Below, piece by piece: positions 43,401 to 51,359 of a stretch of 64,000 nucleotides of DNA (positions are counted from its first letter, which is position 1; each line of letters starts with the position of its first letter). This DNA comes from Tunicatimonas sp964551335. Its GTDB lineage: Bacteria; Bacteroidota; Bacteroidia; Cytophagales; Cyclobacteriaceae. The notes under the pieces were generated by a model. The model searched no databases. It worked only from the letters and a program-made list of their open reading frames with translations, and was not told where the DNA came from. The translations under genes were made by a program, and so were the position numbers. Location of the stretch: assembly GCA_964551335.1 (NCBI GenBank), contig CAZKCO010000005.1:186001-250000 (forward strand), in the 5' to 3' direction.

Positions 43401-46400
43401 CCCCACCATAGTCAAAGCTGGCATCTTCGGCCGGTTGAATGGTTACATCAAACGTACTGCTGGCCAGACACGTACCCGCGGTGTTGTAGGTAATCGTATA
43501 GGTAGCTGCCGTAGAAGCATCCACATCAATCTCTCCGGTAGTAGCATTGATGACCAGCCCTGGGGTAGAACTGAACGTCCCGCCGGGGGTAGCCACCGCA
43601 TCCGGACTCGGATCAGCATCCACCGGACAATAACTAGCAACCGCATAACTGAAACTGGCGTCGTCAGGGGCACCAATGCTGATGAAGTCCGTTTTGGTTT
43701 CGATGTGTTCGGTAGGTAACCCTTGGTCAATGGTCAGACTAACCGTAGCTAAACCGTTGGTGTTGTAAGTCACTACGTGAGGACCTACTCCAGTAGCAGT
43801 AGCCGGAGTAGCTCCGAAGCCGAAGTCCCAGTTGTAGGTGGTGGCCCCAGATGATGCATCAGTGAAAGTAACCGTATTGCCTTCGCAAACCGTAGTAACA
43901 TCAGCGGTAAAGTTGGCTACCGGACCGGCAGTACAGTCGTTTACTACTACCTGCTGACTGGTTTGGTTAGTACAGCCATTACTGTCAATAAAGCTGAAAG
44001 TAATGGTATGAGTCCCATCTCCTGCCGTAGCCGGATCAAAGCTAGCCGTCCCGTCACCGTTATCGGTGATACCGGCTCCAACGAATGTTCCTCCGGTTTG
44101 ATTAGAGATGATAGCTACTACCCCATCCGTATTACAGTAGGGTGAGGCTAAACCGGCAAAACTTACCGCGGTCAGTGAATTTACAGTGTAGTCTACCTGA
44201 GCAATGCTAACGCAGGTTCCGTCGCTAACCTCAGCGTAGAAGTCGTCACCATTGCTAACTAAAGTTGCGCCTGGGTCACCCACCGGAGTGGTACGAGCCG
44301 CATTGGTATACCAAGTAAAGGTGTAACCCGCTGCGCCATCAATCGCTGGTTGTAATGCAGTTAGACTTACGGTGGCAGTTCCGGCACCTTCGGTATCCTC
44401 ACATACTACCGGAGTCTGGTTAGCTACTACTGGTAAACCGTTTACAGTATATTCCACTTCCGCTACGTTGGTACAGCCAGCCTCAGTTACCCGAGCGTAT
44501 ACTGTTTGCACACCGGTTACAGTGAAGTTAGCGGGGGTACCGATAGGAATCGCCAAAGCAATATCCTCAAACCAGTCTATAGTTACGGCTCCTCCATTAA
44601 TAGCATTTTCTAGCGTAGTTAAGTCTACAGTAGCGGTTCCACCTCCTACTACATCTTCGCAGGCGTTAAGTGTTTGATCGTTAGCTGTTGGGGTGGCATT
44701 AATAGCAACGTCAAAAGTACTACTCGCCGGACAAACACCGCCAGTCATATAGGTAATCGTATACGGGCCAGCCGTACTGGCATCCAGATCAATCTCCCCC
44801 GTGAGGTTATCTACGAAGACCAGACCAGCCGTACTGCTGAAGGTTCCCCCACCTGTAGCAATGCTGTTGGGAAGCGGATCGGTATCCCCCTGACAGAAGG
44901 TAGCACTGGCATAGCTGAACGAAGCATCCTCATCGGCATTGATCGTAATATCAAAAGTACTACTGGCCGGACAAACACCGCCAGTCATATAGGTAATCGT
45001 ATACGGGCCAGCCGTACTGGCATCCAGATCAATCTCCCCCGTGAGGTTATCTACGAAGACCAGACCAGCCGTACTGCTGAAGGTTCCCCCACCTGTAGCA
45101 ATGCTGTTGGGAAGCGGATCGGTATCCCCCTGACAGAAGGTAGCACCGGTGTAGCTAAACGAGGCATCCTCATCGGCATTGACAGTGATATCCACAAAGT
45201 CCGTATCCCCACAACTACCCGTAATCGTATTCGTGACCCGGTAGTTACCCGGTGTAGAAGCCGACAGGTCAATCTCACCCGTAGCGGTGTTGAGGGATAA
45301 GCCCGCCGGAATGCTGCTGAACGTACCCGCACTACCTGTAGTAAACACCGGCAATTGATTGCCGTCACCCTGGCAGAAGGTTGTTATCCCCCCGTAGTCA
45401 AAACCTGCATCGGCACTGTTGGTGATCGTCACCTCAAACGTCGCATCAGACGGACACGCACCCCCGAAGCTGTAGGTAATGGTGTATGGTCCCCCTACCG
45501 TACTAGCGGCAATATCAATCTCACCCGTCGCGGCATCAATGGCTACATCGGCTGGGGCACTAAACGTACCCCCCGCTGTAGCGACTGTCGGGGTAGGATT
45601 AGCCGCATCGGCACAGAAAGTCGCACTGCTGTAGCTGAAGCTGGCATCTTCGGCGGCCGTAATGGTGATCGCTAGGTTTTCACTCACGGAACAAGCTCCC
45701 CCCGTAGTGTAGGTCACCGTATGTGGTCCATCGGTAGAAGCTGACAGATCCATCTGTCCGGTAGCCGCATCAATCATCAGTCCGGCTGTCGCTGTGAAGG
45801 TGCCGCCTGGCGTACCGCTGATAACAGCTACCGGATCAGCATCGCTTTGGCAGAAAGCCGTGACCCCACCATAGTCAAAGCTGGCATCTTCGGCCGGTTG
45901 AATGGTTACATCAAACGTACTGCTGGCCAGACACGTACCCGCGGTGTTGTAGGTAATCGTATAGGTAGCTGCCGTAGAAGCATCCACATCAATCTCTCCG
46001 GTAGTAGCATTGATGACCAGCCCTGGGGTAGAACTGAACGTCCCGCCGGGGGTAGCCACCGCATCCGGACTCGGATCAGCATCCACCGGACAATAACTAG
46101 CAACCGCATAACTGAAACTGGCGTCGTCAATACTATTTACGGTGTAGGTAGCCGTAGCTACGTTCGTACAGGTACCATTATCTACTTCAGCATAAAATAC
46201 TTGGGCATCAGTAGTAGTGGCAGCAGTCGCATCAGGTACTAACGTTGTAAGCGAACTATTGCTGTACCAGTTGATTGTATGTCCAACTCCGCCGTCAATA
46301 GCCGGATTCAACAAAGTTAGATTCACCGTAGCTTGGCCGGTACCGAAAGCATCTTCACAGACTACCGGGGTCTGGTTATTTACCACTGACTGGCTATTAA

Positions 46401-49400
46401 CGGTATAAGTAACTGTAGCTACGTTAGTACAAGAAGCATTTTCTACCACCTCCACGTAGACATTGAGAGTATTAACTACCGAGTGAGCGGTAGGATCAAC
46501 TATTGGAGTGATCAAGCCAGGGTCTTCAAACCAGTTGAAAGTCAAACCTGCTCCACCGTTGATACTACCCTCCAAAGCTGTTAGGTCTACGATAGCACTT
46601 CCACCTCCTTGGGTGTCTTCACAAACTGCCGGAGTTTGATCGGTAGCAGTAGGAATGTTACTGGTAGTAACCGGAGCTGGGCCAGCTGTGATCGGTCCAT
46701 CGCCACAGGTATTACGGGCCGTCACCCGAAATTCATACGTAACTCCCGGAGTAAGTCCGGTAATGGTCGTTGAAGTACTCCCTACAGCAGGGTTAGCAGC
46801 CAGGGTACCAAAGCCATCGTCCGAAACCTCTACTAGATAATCATCCGCTCCGGCTATGGCATCCCAACTAATGGTAAATTCGGTACATAAAACGTTGGAA
46901 GAGCCTAGCCCGGTGACTGCTCCGGGTATGTCAGTAGTGATGGTTGATCCGCTAGCTACCGCACCGTCGCCACAAGTATTGCGCGGAGTTACTCTAAAGA
47001 AATAAGTAGTCCCAATACTCAAGCCAGAAAACGTAGCAGTATTAACTACGGGAGTTTGGGTAAAATCAATACTGGTAAAAGCGGCATCATCATCTACCTC
47101 TACCAAGTAATCATCAGTATTGAGCGTAGCGTCCCAAGTAAGAGTAAACTCATCGCAGGTAACACCAGACGCAGCAAGATTAGTGGGAGCTAAGGGAGTG
47201 GTGCCAGTATCAAAGCTTCCGGTTGCCGCTGTTCCGGTGCCACAACTGTTTTGTGGGGTGATCCGGTAGAAGTAGGTAGTATTAGCCGTAAGCGTAGTGA
47301 AGGTATAGTTTGTTGCCCCAGTGGTAGTACTTTCATTAATGCTACCGAAGCCGGCATCATCATCGGCCTCTACCAAGTAGTCAATCGCCCCGGCTGATGC
47401 ATTCCAATTAAGGTCAAACCCGGTACAGGTAGCGATAGAGGGTGTATCACCAGTTAATGCATCCGGTAACGGATTGGTATCAAACTGGGCGGACTGTACG
47501 GGATTACTGTCGCCGCAAGCGTTTCGAGCAGTCACTCTAAACTCATACGTAGTCCCTTCGGTCAATCCATTAAATATGTGCGTGGTGGCGGGAGCAACAA
47601 CCGTCTGGGTGAAAGTAGGGCTAACATAGGTATCTCCGGCGTCTATGTCAATTACTTCTACGAGGTAATCATCGGCCGTAGCCACTGCATCCCAGCTGGC
47701 TTCAAATTCCTGACAGTCAATGTTGATGGCCTGTACGCTGGTAGGGTCAGCAGGAAGGGGAGCGGTATCAGTAGAGCCAGCTACTGAGAAAGCACTGTTG
47801 CCGCAAGCATTTTCACCACGTATCTGAAAGTAGTAGGTAGTGTTAGCCGTCAAGCCAGCAATCGTGGTATTGGTGGCCGCTAAGGTTTGCTGGTCAACCA
47901 GATTCATAAGACCAGCATCATCGTATACTTCTACAGTGTAACTAGTAGCATTGGCTGCGGCATCCCAGGCCAGGTCAAACTGCGTACACTGCTGATTAGA
48001 GGCTACCAGATTCACCGGGACATCGGGTAGGGCATCGGTATCAAACTGGGCGGATTGGATAGCGTTTCCATCCCCACAGGCATTGCGGGCAATTACTCGG
48101 AACTCGTAGGTAGTTCCTTCGGTCAGACCAGTAAAGGTTGCAGATGTACCTGCGGTAGTCTGACTCTGGGTCGGGGCAACGTAGGTATCCCCAGCATCTA
48201 CATCAATCAGGTCTACTACGTAATCTACTACATCGGTAGAGGCATCCCAACTGGCATCAAAGCTAGTACAGGCAATATTTAGAGACTGTAGATTGGATGG
48301 ATCGCTCGGAAAGGGGTTGACCGTGTAAGTAACCGTGGCTACGTTGGTACAGCCGCTTGGATTACTTACTTCTACGTACAAGCCTAACCCATCAGTAACG
48401 ACATACGCATTGGGGGTGCCGATAGGGTTACTTAGTGTAATGCCATCGTAGTTCTCATACCAGCTGTAAGTCATCCCTACACCACCGTTTACGCTTCCTT
48501 GTAGGGCGGTTAAATCTACGGTAGCCGATCCGCTGCCTACGGCATTTTCGCAGATGGTCGGTGTTTGGTCATTGGCGGTAGGTTCGGCATTCACCGTGAT
48601 GGTAATATCATCCGAGGTTGAACAGCCGTTATCGTCGGTTACGGTATACGTCAGGTTATATATACCCGAAGTAGCCGTATTGAACGTGGGGTTTACAATA
48701 TTGGTTGCTGAAAGTGGTCCGGTATCACCCGTCCAGCTATGCGTAGTAAAAGTCCCTGAACCACCGGCCGGATTACCGTCTAAAGCCAGATCCGTACTAA
48801 TACAAACTTCAGCCGGATCGGGAGAGATAGTAGTTGTAGGAGCTACGCGGTTGTCGGGTACAGTAATAATAAAGTCTTCGGTACAGTTTTGGGCATCGCG
48901 TACTGTAACGGTATAATCGCCTTGTGCGAGATCAGTAAAAGAGTTAGTGGTGCCGAAAGCTCCACCCTCGAACGAATATTCGTAAGGAGCAGTACCCCCA
49001 CTAACTGAAGCATTCAGTTCTATTACCCCATCGGGTGTTCCGGTACACTGAGTATTCCCGTTTAAAGTTAAAGCTCCCGCATCCAGTACAATTGCATCAG
49101 GTTGGGTAAGATCAATATTCGTGATTTGTCGTTCGCTGCAAAGTTTAATCAGGGTAGGATTACCACTTGTATGACTGTTGGACGTCTTAACTAGTAATTG
49201 ATAACTCCCTCCGGTAGCACTTTCGGCAGGTAAGTCCGTGAAAGTGTATTCTGTATCGGTAGTAGATGGAGAGTTAAGGAAAGGAGCTACTCCACCCCCA
49301 CCGAAATCTACATTGAGTTCGAAAACATAGGGGGCTTCACCACCCACTATTTCAACCGTAATCGATCCATCACTGCCTCCGTTGCAACTTGCGTCCTGAA

Positions 49401-49515
49401 TGTTAGTTATTGAGAAGCTAGTTATAGGATCACCCGTACATTGAGCTAATGCACTCTGAACGTTACCTATCCAGATGAATATGCCTATTAAGGCAGCTAG
49501 TATACCTCTTTTCAT
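37405..49515 (-). CDS. Giant T9SS-exported repeat protein with CHU_C C-terminus (4036 aa)
   Basis: Surface or secreted adhesin-like protein. Signal peptide 1-25 (ending QSALAQC). Domains in order: SprB-like modules (~26-220: DASCNGGSDGSITVEIVGG, then VSGGTAPYEYS); Ig-like region; seven or so FN3-like repeats (~400-960: C-x-x-F-x-x-SWDA ... TTYEFRVTARNACGD); Ig-like modules with TFTWYxN; ~75-80-residue DASFSY repeats (~1120-1700 and ~1870-2420); a PKD domain (~1830-1900: TTYNWDFGFG); SprB-like repeats (~2500-2800); more FN3-like repeats (~2790-3370); SprB-like modules; and a type B sorting domain (~3945-4036: NIFTPNGDGENDTF through YPDGIYFYRLIL). FN3 and DASFSY units each carry a Cys pair. No PorP/SprF-like partner lies adjacent. 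The single frame is intact over 12.1 kb. Confidence 0.93.
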   Translation of the reverse strand: MKRGILAALIGIFIWIGNVQSALAQCTGDPITSFSITNIQDASCNGGSDGSITVEIVGGEAPYVFELNVDFGGGGVAPFLNSPSTTDTEYTFTDLPAESATGGSYQLLVKTSNSHTSGNPTLIKLCSERQITNIDLTQPDAIVLDAGALTLNGNTQCTGTPDGVIELNASVSGGTAPYEYSFEGGAFGTTNSFTDLAQGDYTVTVRDAQNCTEDFIITVPDNRVAPTTTISPDPAEVCISTDLALDGNPAGGSGTFTTHSWTGDTGPLSATNIVNPTFNTATSGIYNLTYTVTDDNGCSTSDDITITVNAEPTANDQTPTICENAVGSGSATVDLTALQGSVNGGVGMTYSWYENYDGITLSNPIGTPNAYVVTDGLGLYVEVSNPSGCTNVATVTYTVNPFPSDPSNLQSLNIACTSFDASWDASTDVVDYVVDLIDVDAGDTYVAPTQSQTTAGTSATFTGLTEGTTYEFRVIARNACGDGNAIQSAQFDTDALPDVPVNLVASNQQCTQFDLAWDAAANATSYTVEVYDDAGLMNLVDQQTLAATNTTIAGLTANTTYYFQIRGENACGNSAFSVAGSTDTAPLPADPTSVQAINIDCQEFEASWDAVATADDYLVEVIDIDAGDTYVSPTFTQTVVAPATTHIFNGLTEGTTYEFRVTARNACGDSNPVQSAQFDTNPLPDALTGDTPSIATCTGFDLNWNASAGAIDYLVEADDDAGFGSINESTTTGATNYTFTTLTANTTYFYRITPQNSCGTGTAATGSFDTGTTPLAPTNLAASGVTCDEFTLTWDATLNTDDYLVEVDDDAAFTSIDFTQTPVVNTATFSGLSIGTTYFFRVTPRNTCGDGAVASGSTITTDIPGAVTGLGSSNVLCTEFTISWDAIAGADDYLVEVSDDGFGTLAANPAVGSTSTTITGLTPGVTYEFRVTARNTCGDGPITAGPAPVTTSNIPTATDQTPAVCEDTQGGGSAIVDLTALEGSINGGAGLTFNWFEDPGLITPIVDPTAHSVVNTLNVYVEVVENASCTNVATVTYTVNSQSVVNNQTPVVCEDAFGTGQATVNLTLLNPAIDGGVGHTINWYSNSSLTTLVPDATAATTTDAQVFYAEVDNGTCTNVATATYTVNSIDDASFSYAVASYCPVDADPSPDAVATPGGTFSSTPGLVINATTGEIDVDASTAATYTITYNTAGTCLASSTFDVTIQPAEDASFDYGGVTAFCQSDADPVAVISGTPGGTFTATAGLMIDAATGQMDLSASTDGPHTVTYTTGGACSVSENLAITITAAEDASFSYSSATFCADAANPTPTVATAGGTFSAPADVAIDAATGEIDIAASTVGGPYTITYSFGGACPSDATFEVTITNSADAGFDYGGITTFCQGDGNQLPVFTTGSAGTFSSIPAGLSLNTATGEIDLSASTPGNYRVTNTITGSCGDTDFVDITVNADEDASFSYTGATFCQGDTDPLPNSIATGGGTFSSTAGLVFVDNLTGEIDLDASTAGPYTITYMTGGVCPASSTFDITINADEDASFSYASATFCQGDTDPLPNSIATGGGTFSSTAGLVFVDNLTGEIDLDASTAGPYTITYMTGGVCPASSTFDVAINATPTANDQTLNACEDVVGGGTATVDLTTLENAINGGAVTIDWFEDIALAIPIGTPANFTVTGVQTVYARVTEAGCTNVAEVEYTVNGLPVVANQTPVVCEDTEGAGTATVSLTALQPAIDGAAGYTFTWYTNAARTTPVGDPGATLVSNGDDFYAEVSDGTCVSIAQVDYTVNSLTAVSFAGLASPYCNTDGVVAIISNQTGGTFVGAGITDNGDGTASFDPATAGDGTHTITFSFIDSNGCTNQTSQQVVVNDCTAGPVANFTADVTTVCEGNTVTFTDASSGATTYNWDFGFGATPATATGVGPHVVTYNTNGLATVSLTIDQGLPTEHIETKTDFISIGAPDDASFSYAVASYCPVDADPSPDAVATPGGTFSSTPGLVINATTGEIDVDASTAATYTITYNTAGTCLASSTFDVTIQPAEDASFDYGGVTAFCQSDADPVAVISGTPGGTFTATAGLMIDAATGQMDLSASTDGPHTVTYTTGGACSVSENLAITITAAEDASFSYSSATFCADAANPTPTVATAGGTFSAPADVAIDAATGEIDIAASTVGGPYTITYSFGGACPSDATFEVTITNSADAGFDYGGITAFCQGDADPSPVFTTGSAGTFSSIPAGLSLNTATGEIDLSASTPGNYRVTNTIAGSCGDTDFVDITVNADEDASFSYASATFCQTDAVDPVATITGTAGGTFTSSDPVNLIVVANGPNAGTIDLDASQPGTYDITYTTPGTCAAISIVSVTLNAPVASVLSYNAASFCQGSLIMASPTSPVNGTFMADDANLIVDVNTGVIDVDASVAGDYTITYTPSDACTDPATFAVTIQAAPAADAGLDGASCTFDYQLNGNTPATGLGTWNIVSQEPGSTVLFDDANSPTATVTVDVAGAYEFQWEVVDGCGTATDEVIITFAEPLVVTNLASSTDAECLDFIPRGGHRVTVSGGSGSYSYLWNGSDWTDPLFSVTKNISETDDWLNDSPTDFGVPGGIYTLTVTDDVSGCDTTIVAVIDNTDLGPNVTVNPVASCGGGSSGDIQVSVATADSYVARYYDDQGVLLYESAPFDAGAAETSSYSDSGFGLTAGTYYVEIEDVASDGFCRVGEEVTITELAAPIVISVDNTVDPSCIGASDGSIDISVTGGTGTYTYVWYKGGMPLAGETNEDIAGLDAGDYQIQVTDATNTSCIETSVAITLSDPPLAVGPNALEPVLTTVTCSSFTARWEEVPGATYQVDVAEDNLFATMVVGYNAAPVTAGTFELNVNGLTAGSTYFYRVRAIDGGCITDNSSVISVTTGDASTTTALAADDVACDAFTVNWNEVPGASYEVDVATDNAFASMVATSVAVPAGTFELVVNAGITSGTTYFYRVRAVDPVCGISLNSNTESVITLGTPITTPTNVVANDATCTGFDISWDAVTDVTGYRVEADDDGTFASIDDTQTIPVGTLTYTFSGLTSGLTYNYRITPIGACSDGPAAIGTIDTRSAPTTPTGVVASDPVCDGFTLAWDAVTDAEEYVIEVSNDGFTTVTTQTVLDPIVTVNVTGLLQGESYEYRVIARNTCGDSAPSTVDSFDTNDIPAAPVNLAAQSPTCDGFQLDWDDVSDATNYIVEVSDDGFATIVIENVITNTVVLTGLTQATSYEYRITAQNGCGLSTTTVGAAPFSTDDIPVAPANIAASNVACTGFDVSWDAVANATSYRVEVSSDGFGADIHSLVVTGTDTTFTTLSEETTYSYRVTAINDCGDGGALTSVTSIDTNPSALCGCGFDRASFNVVPVDASCIGANDGHIQVFTATSSVVPPSRFRYRYRSLDDVTLASDWDSTSVTLTGIGIVVFDPDTLPAGKYEIIIEDMNAEAGCTTADTLDVQIGVQNDIEVSVQAETCSALGEISLSIPEGCLDGVFYEFRVLRRNDEGVDENANVTIDPGSGTIGDAAAGTYTIHMLETLTQDTISTVNAFVPNNCSGGSGGTTITCELGDKTIDVDVTSASCETGEGGVTFTVVGGETNSYIFRIVSLSGAIDETETAVGSASFSNLAAGEYDYIVIDESGSPRCQSRFTVTESIVVIGSTDYTLPGCEAPEQVATLAVGISPVTNAPAPYDVYAILGTDTVSSTFIDAGLTTATLTGLPTGEDYQVVVQSRASNTCAGTQIVTIPETGEIDISFDHTLTNIECFGEGAAVTVSNIVVAEDESFSITLFRTDQTDPYATRLFSIIPSSYTFTDLEIGEYQIVVEQSQSTCGITSTQRSEVFSVEGPIAPLTAEVEEIVRVSVNDPYGDITIGNITGGGPEYEVRIAVDPEGNTQDWIEVVNNNPAIDPYEHVFTGQERGFYLIELRDRFGCTMQYTVEIRYTEELYIPNIFTPNGDGENDTFRIVNLDNYSDEDGAKMIITSRWGTIVYQSDNYTNAEAWDGEQYPDGIYFYRLILPTGEKHNGWVEIWRGRTP
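42919..43666. repeat. 748-bp internal duplication, copy 1 (within giant gene)
   Basis: Sequence appears identical to 45382-46129 at an offset of 2463 bp (821 codons), encoding residues ~1951-2199 and covering about three DASFSY repeats plus the beginning of the next. Outside these borders the flanks (ending before 42919, and after 43666) diverge at once. Confidence 0.85.
44726..45146. repeat. Tandem 240-bp repeat (within giant gene)
   Basis: A 181-bp stretch at 44726-44906 recurs without a difference at 44966-45146, an offset of 240 bp or exactly 80 codons. It corresponds to two neighbouring DASFSY repeats that share FCQGDTDPLPNSIATGGGTF. Confidence 0.85.
45382..46129. repeat. 748-bp internal duplication, copy 2 (within giant gene)
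   Basis: Partner of 42919-43666, encoding residues ~1130-1378. The segment beyond 46129 switches to a YTVNS-type Ig module whereas copy 1 switches to a PKD domain. Confidence 0.85.
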
Positions 49516-49519
49516 CTAT

Positions 49520-49933
49520 CTACTTTAATTCAATGTTTGGAATTGACCTTTTTTGGCAAAGTGCTGCTGGTAGCTTACCCTCACTGGTATTAGCAGATTG
49601 CACTTCCACTCGGTAGAAGTAACTTGTATTTGCGGACACATTATGGAAAGTGTATTGTCGTTGGTTGGTAGGGCTGGAAGTGCTAATTTCCTCTGACCCC
49701 TTTCCACGATGATCAGCAATAAGCTTATACACAAATGGAGATTCCCCGCCTTCTATTTCCACTGAGATTTCTCCTTGTTGTGCATTTTGGTTGATGACCT
49801 CAGCTTTCTGTAGTGTAAATGAGGTAATTGGGCTTCCGGTACACTGTCCGATTGCGGTCTGGATTATTCCAAGCCATAGTAACCCTACCAAGCCCACTCC
49901 CCACTTATTCATTGAAGTAATTATCCTCATCAT
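49520..49933 (-). CDS. Short secreted protein resembling the N-terminal module of the giant protein
   Basis: 137 residues with a signal peptide (MNKWGVGLVGLLWLGIIQTA) and a mature part starting IGQCTGSPITSFTL, then QGEISVEIEGGESPFVYKLI, a threonine/serine loop, YTFHNVSANTSYFYRVEVQS and ALCQKRSIPNIEL. This follows the first module of the giant protein point for point (QCTGDPITSF, SITVEIVGGEAPYVFEL, CSERQITNIDL), including both Cys. It ends four bases before the giant's ATG in another frame, so it is a stand-alone unit and probably cotranscribed. It has no sorting domain. The start could be either ATG at 49933/49930 or the one at 49912. Confidence 0.8.
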   Translation of the reverse strand: MMRIITSMNKWGVGLVGLLWLGIIQTAIGQCTGSPITSFTLQKAEVINQNAQQGEISVEIEGGESPFVYKLIADHRGKGSEEISTSSPTNQRQYTFHNVSANTSYFYRVEVQSANTSEGKLPAALCQKRSIPNIELK

Positions 49934-50294
49934 TAGCTTTTATACTTTATGGTTATTATCTGGTACTTATGCACCCAAATGCCTAAAATGGTACACCGCA
50001 ATTTTTTGCAGGTTTTTACTCGCAGGTTAAGGTTCTCATCGGTAGTTCGCGAGGGTAAGGTGTGTAGTATTATTCTTATCTGCGTCAGTTAGGGATTGTA
50101 CTATATTTATAAAACCTCCTCTTCTGATGCATTTTTTCTGTACTCTTTTACTAAAATTATAGGATTAGCTACAGAATAAAAGAGAGGGGCTTTACCACCT
50201 AGAAAAGCAGATGTACTAAATGAAGTAGAGAATAAAAGAATGAATTGAGAGAGATGCGGAATCGCAAAAAATATGGAGAGGGTAGTTTTATGGC
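49934..50294. other. 361-bp intergenic region upstream of the giant gene operon
   Basis: AT-rich spacer that must hold the promoter of the short protein and giant gene on the minus strand. I see no gene and no convincing TAnnTTTG element; the nearest is TAGGCATTTG on the minus strand around 49976-49985, whose spacing is two bases too long. Confidence 0.5.
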
Positions 50295-50327
50295 AATAAA
50301 AAAGGCACTTTCTTCCGAAAGTGCCTT
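50295..50327 (-). terminator. Intrinsic terminator of the HIT gene
   Basis: Minus-strand stem AAGGCACTTTC / GAAAGTGCCTT with a short loop, followed by a T-run (complement of 50297-50301). Confidence 0.9.
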
Positions 50328-50349
50328 ACATAGTATGAAGTTCTCTTGT

Positions 50350-50745
50350 TTAAGTCATCGATGAGCGTATTTCGCTGGCAATCTGCGTCATTTCATCGTC
50401 GCTTAATTGTAGTTTAGGGTTGCTGAAGTTGGCGTCGCTCATGCTATTGATTGGAATCAGATGGACGTGGGCGTGAGGTACTTCCAGCCCAATGACAGCC
50501 GTAGCAATTCGCTCGCAGGGAACTGCCTGCTTGATAGCCTTAGCTACCTGCTTGGCAAACAAATTCACCTTAGTGTAGAGATCATCTTCCAGATCAAAGT
50601 AATAATCTATTTCCTGCTTGGGTACTACCAGGGTGTGCCCTTTAGTAAGGGGACGAATATCCAGAAAAGCAAGGGCGTGATCATTCTCAGCTACAATATG
50701 TGCCGAAATTTCCCGGTTGATAATCTTGGTGAAAATGCTAGGCAT
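50350..50745 (-). CDS. HIT family (histidine triad) nucleotide-binding protein
   Basis: 131 residues, similar in size to HINT/YcfF-type hydrolases of adenosine phosphoramidates. N-terminal IFTKIINREISAHIVAENDH, then FLDIRPLTKGHTLVVPK, and the active-site triad HAHVHLIP at His91, His93, His95. The C-terminus carries a short helical tail (SDDEMTQIASEIRSSM). Located downstream of greA on the same strand; the family-C palindrome at 50753 separates them. Confidence 0.93.
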   Translation of the reverse strand: MPSIFTKIINREISAHIVAENDHALAFLDIRPLTKGHTLVVPKQEIDYYFDLEDDLYTKVNLFAKQVAKAIKQAVPCERIATAVIGLEVPHAHVHLIPINSMSDANFSNPKLQLSDDEMTQIASEIRSSMT

Positions 50746-50752
50746 AAGCTAC

Positions 50753-50877
50753 GGTGTTATAGTTCTGAGTGTTACGGCGTTAAAGTACTATAGTCCTGAA
50801 TAATATTAATCAAATCTCGAGCTTGAAGCGAAAAAATATTGAACCTTAACACCATAGCACCATCTCACTCTAACACC
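50753..50877. repeat. Imperfect palindrome (family C) between greA and the HIT gene
   Basis: Left arm 50753-50786 begins GGTGTTATAGTTCTGAGTGT; the reverse complement of the right arm 50844-50877 begins GGTGTTAGAGTGAGATGGTG and both end with TTAAnGT. About 25 of 34 positions agree. Same words as the element at 37317. Confidence 0.65.
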
Positions 50878-50879
50878 AA

Positions 50880-51359
50880 TTACAGTCCGTTTATCGAAAT
50901 ATCCAGTACTTCAAACTCCATCGTACCAGCCGGGGCTTTTACTTCAGCTACATCGCCTACTTTTTTGCCGAGCAATCCTTTACCGATAGGCGACTTTACT
51001 GAGATTTTGTTGCTCTTTAGGTTAGCCTCTTCTTCGGATACCAGGGTGTAGGCCACTGTCATACCATTTTTCTTATTTTTGATCTTCACCGTAGAGAGGA
51101 TAGATACTTTAGAAGTGTCAATGCTAGATTCATCAATTACCCGGGCATTGCCCACAATTTCTTCCAACTTAGAGATTTTTAACTCTAATAACCCTTGAGC
51201 GTCCTTTGCGGCGTCATATTCGGCGTTTTCACTTAGGTCGCCTTTATCTCTGGCCTCCGCAATTTGCTTGGCAATGTCGGTCCGGCCTTTAGTTTTCAAT
51301 TCGTTAAGCTCGTCCTTGAGCTTCTGCAATCCTTCTTTGGTATAGTACGATACTGCCAT
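50880..51359 (-). CDS. greA: Transcript cleavage factor GreA
   Basis: 159 residues, full length. It rescues backtracked RNA polymerase by stimulating transcript cleavage. N-terminal coiled coil with the acidic tip (DKGDLSENAEYDAAKDAQG, the family signature), a linker, and the C-terminal FKBP-like domain (VSEEEANLKSNKISVKSPIG, LLGKKVGDVAEVKAPAG, FEVLDI). The gene is monocistronic-looking, with a 210-bp upstream spacer (51360-51569) containing no gene. Confidence 0.97.
   Translation of the reverse strand: MAVSYYTKEGLQKLKDELNELKTKGRTDIAKQIAEARDKGDLSENAEYDAAKDAQGLLELKISKLEEIVGNARVIDESSIDTSKVSILSTVKIKNKKNGMTVAYTLVSEEEANLKSNKISVKSPIGKGLLGKKVGDVAEVKAPAGTMEFEVLDISINGL

Noticed and set aside
44700..46140. 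Regular repeats near a genome that has a Cas6-like gene, considered as a CRISPR array.
   Set aside because: Units are 240 bp and in-frame coding repeats of the adhesin; there are no short repeats with unique spacers.
43384..46242. Plus-strand ORFs of up to 208 codons antisense to the giant gene, some repeated.
   Set aside because: They mirror the repeat structure and codon bias of the real minus-strand gene; products are low-complexity Arg/Gly/Thr strings.
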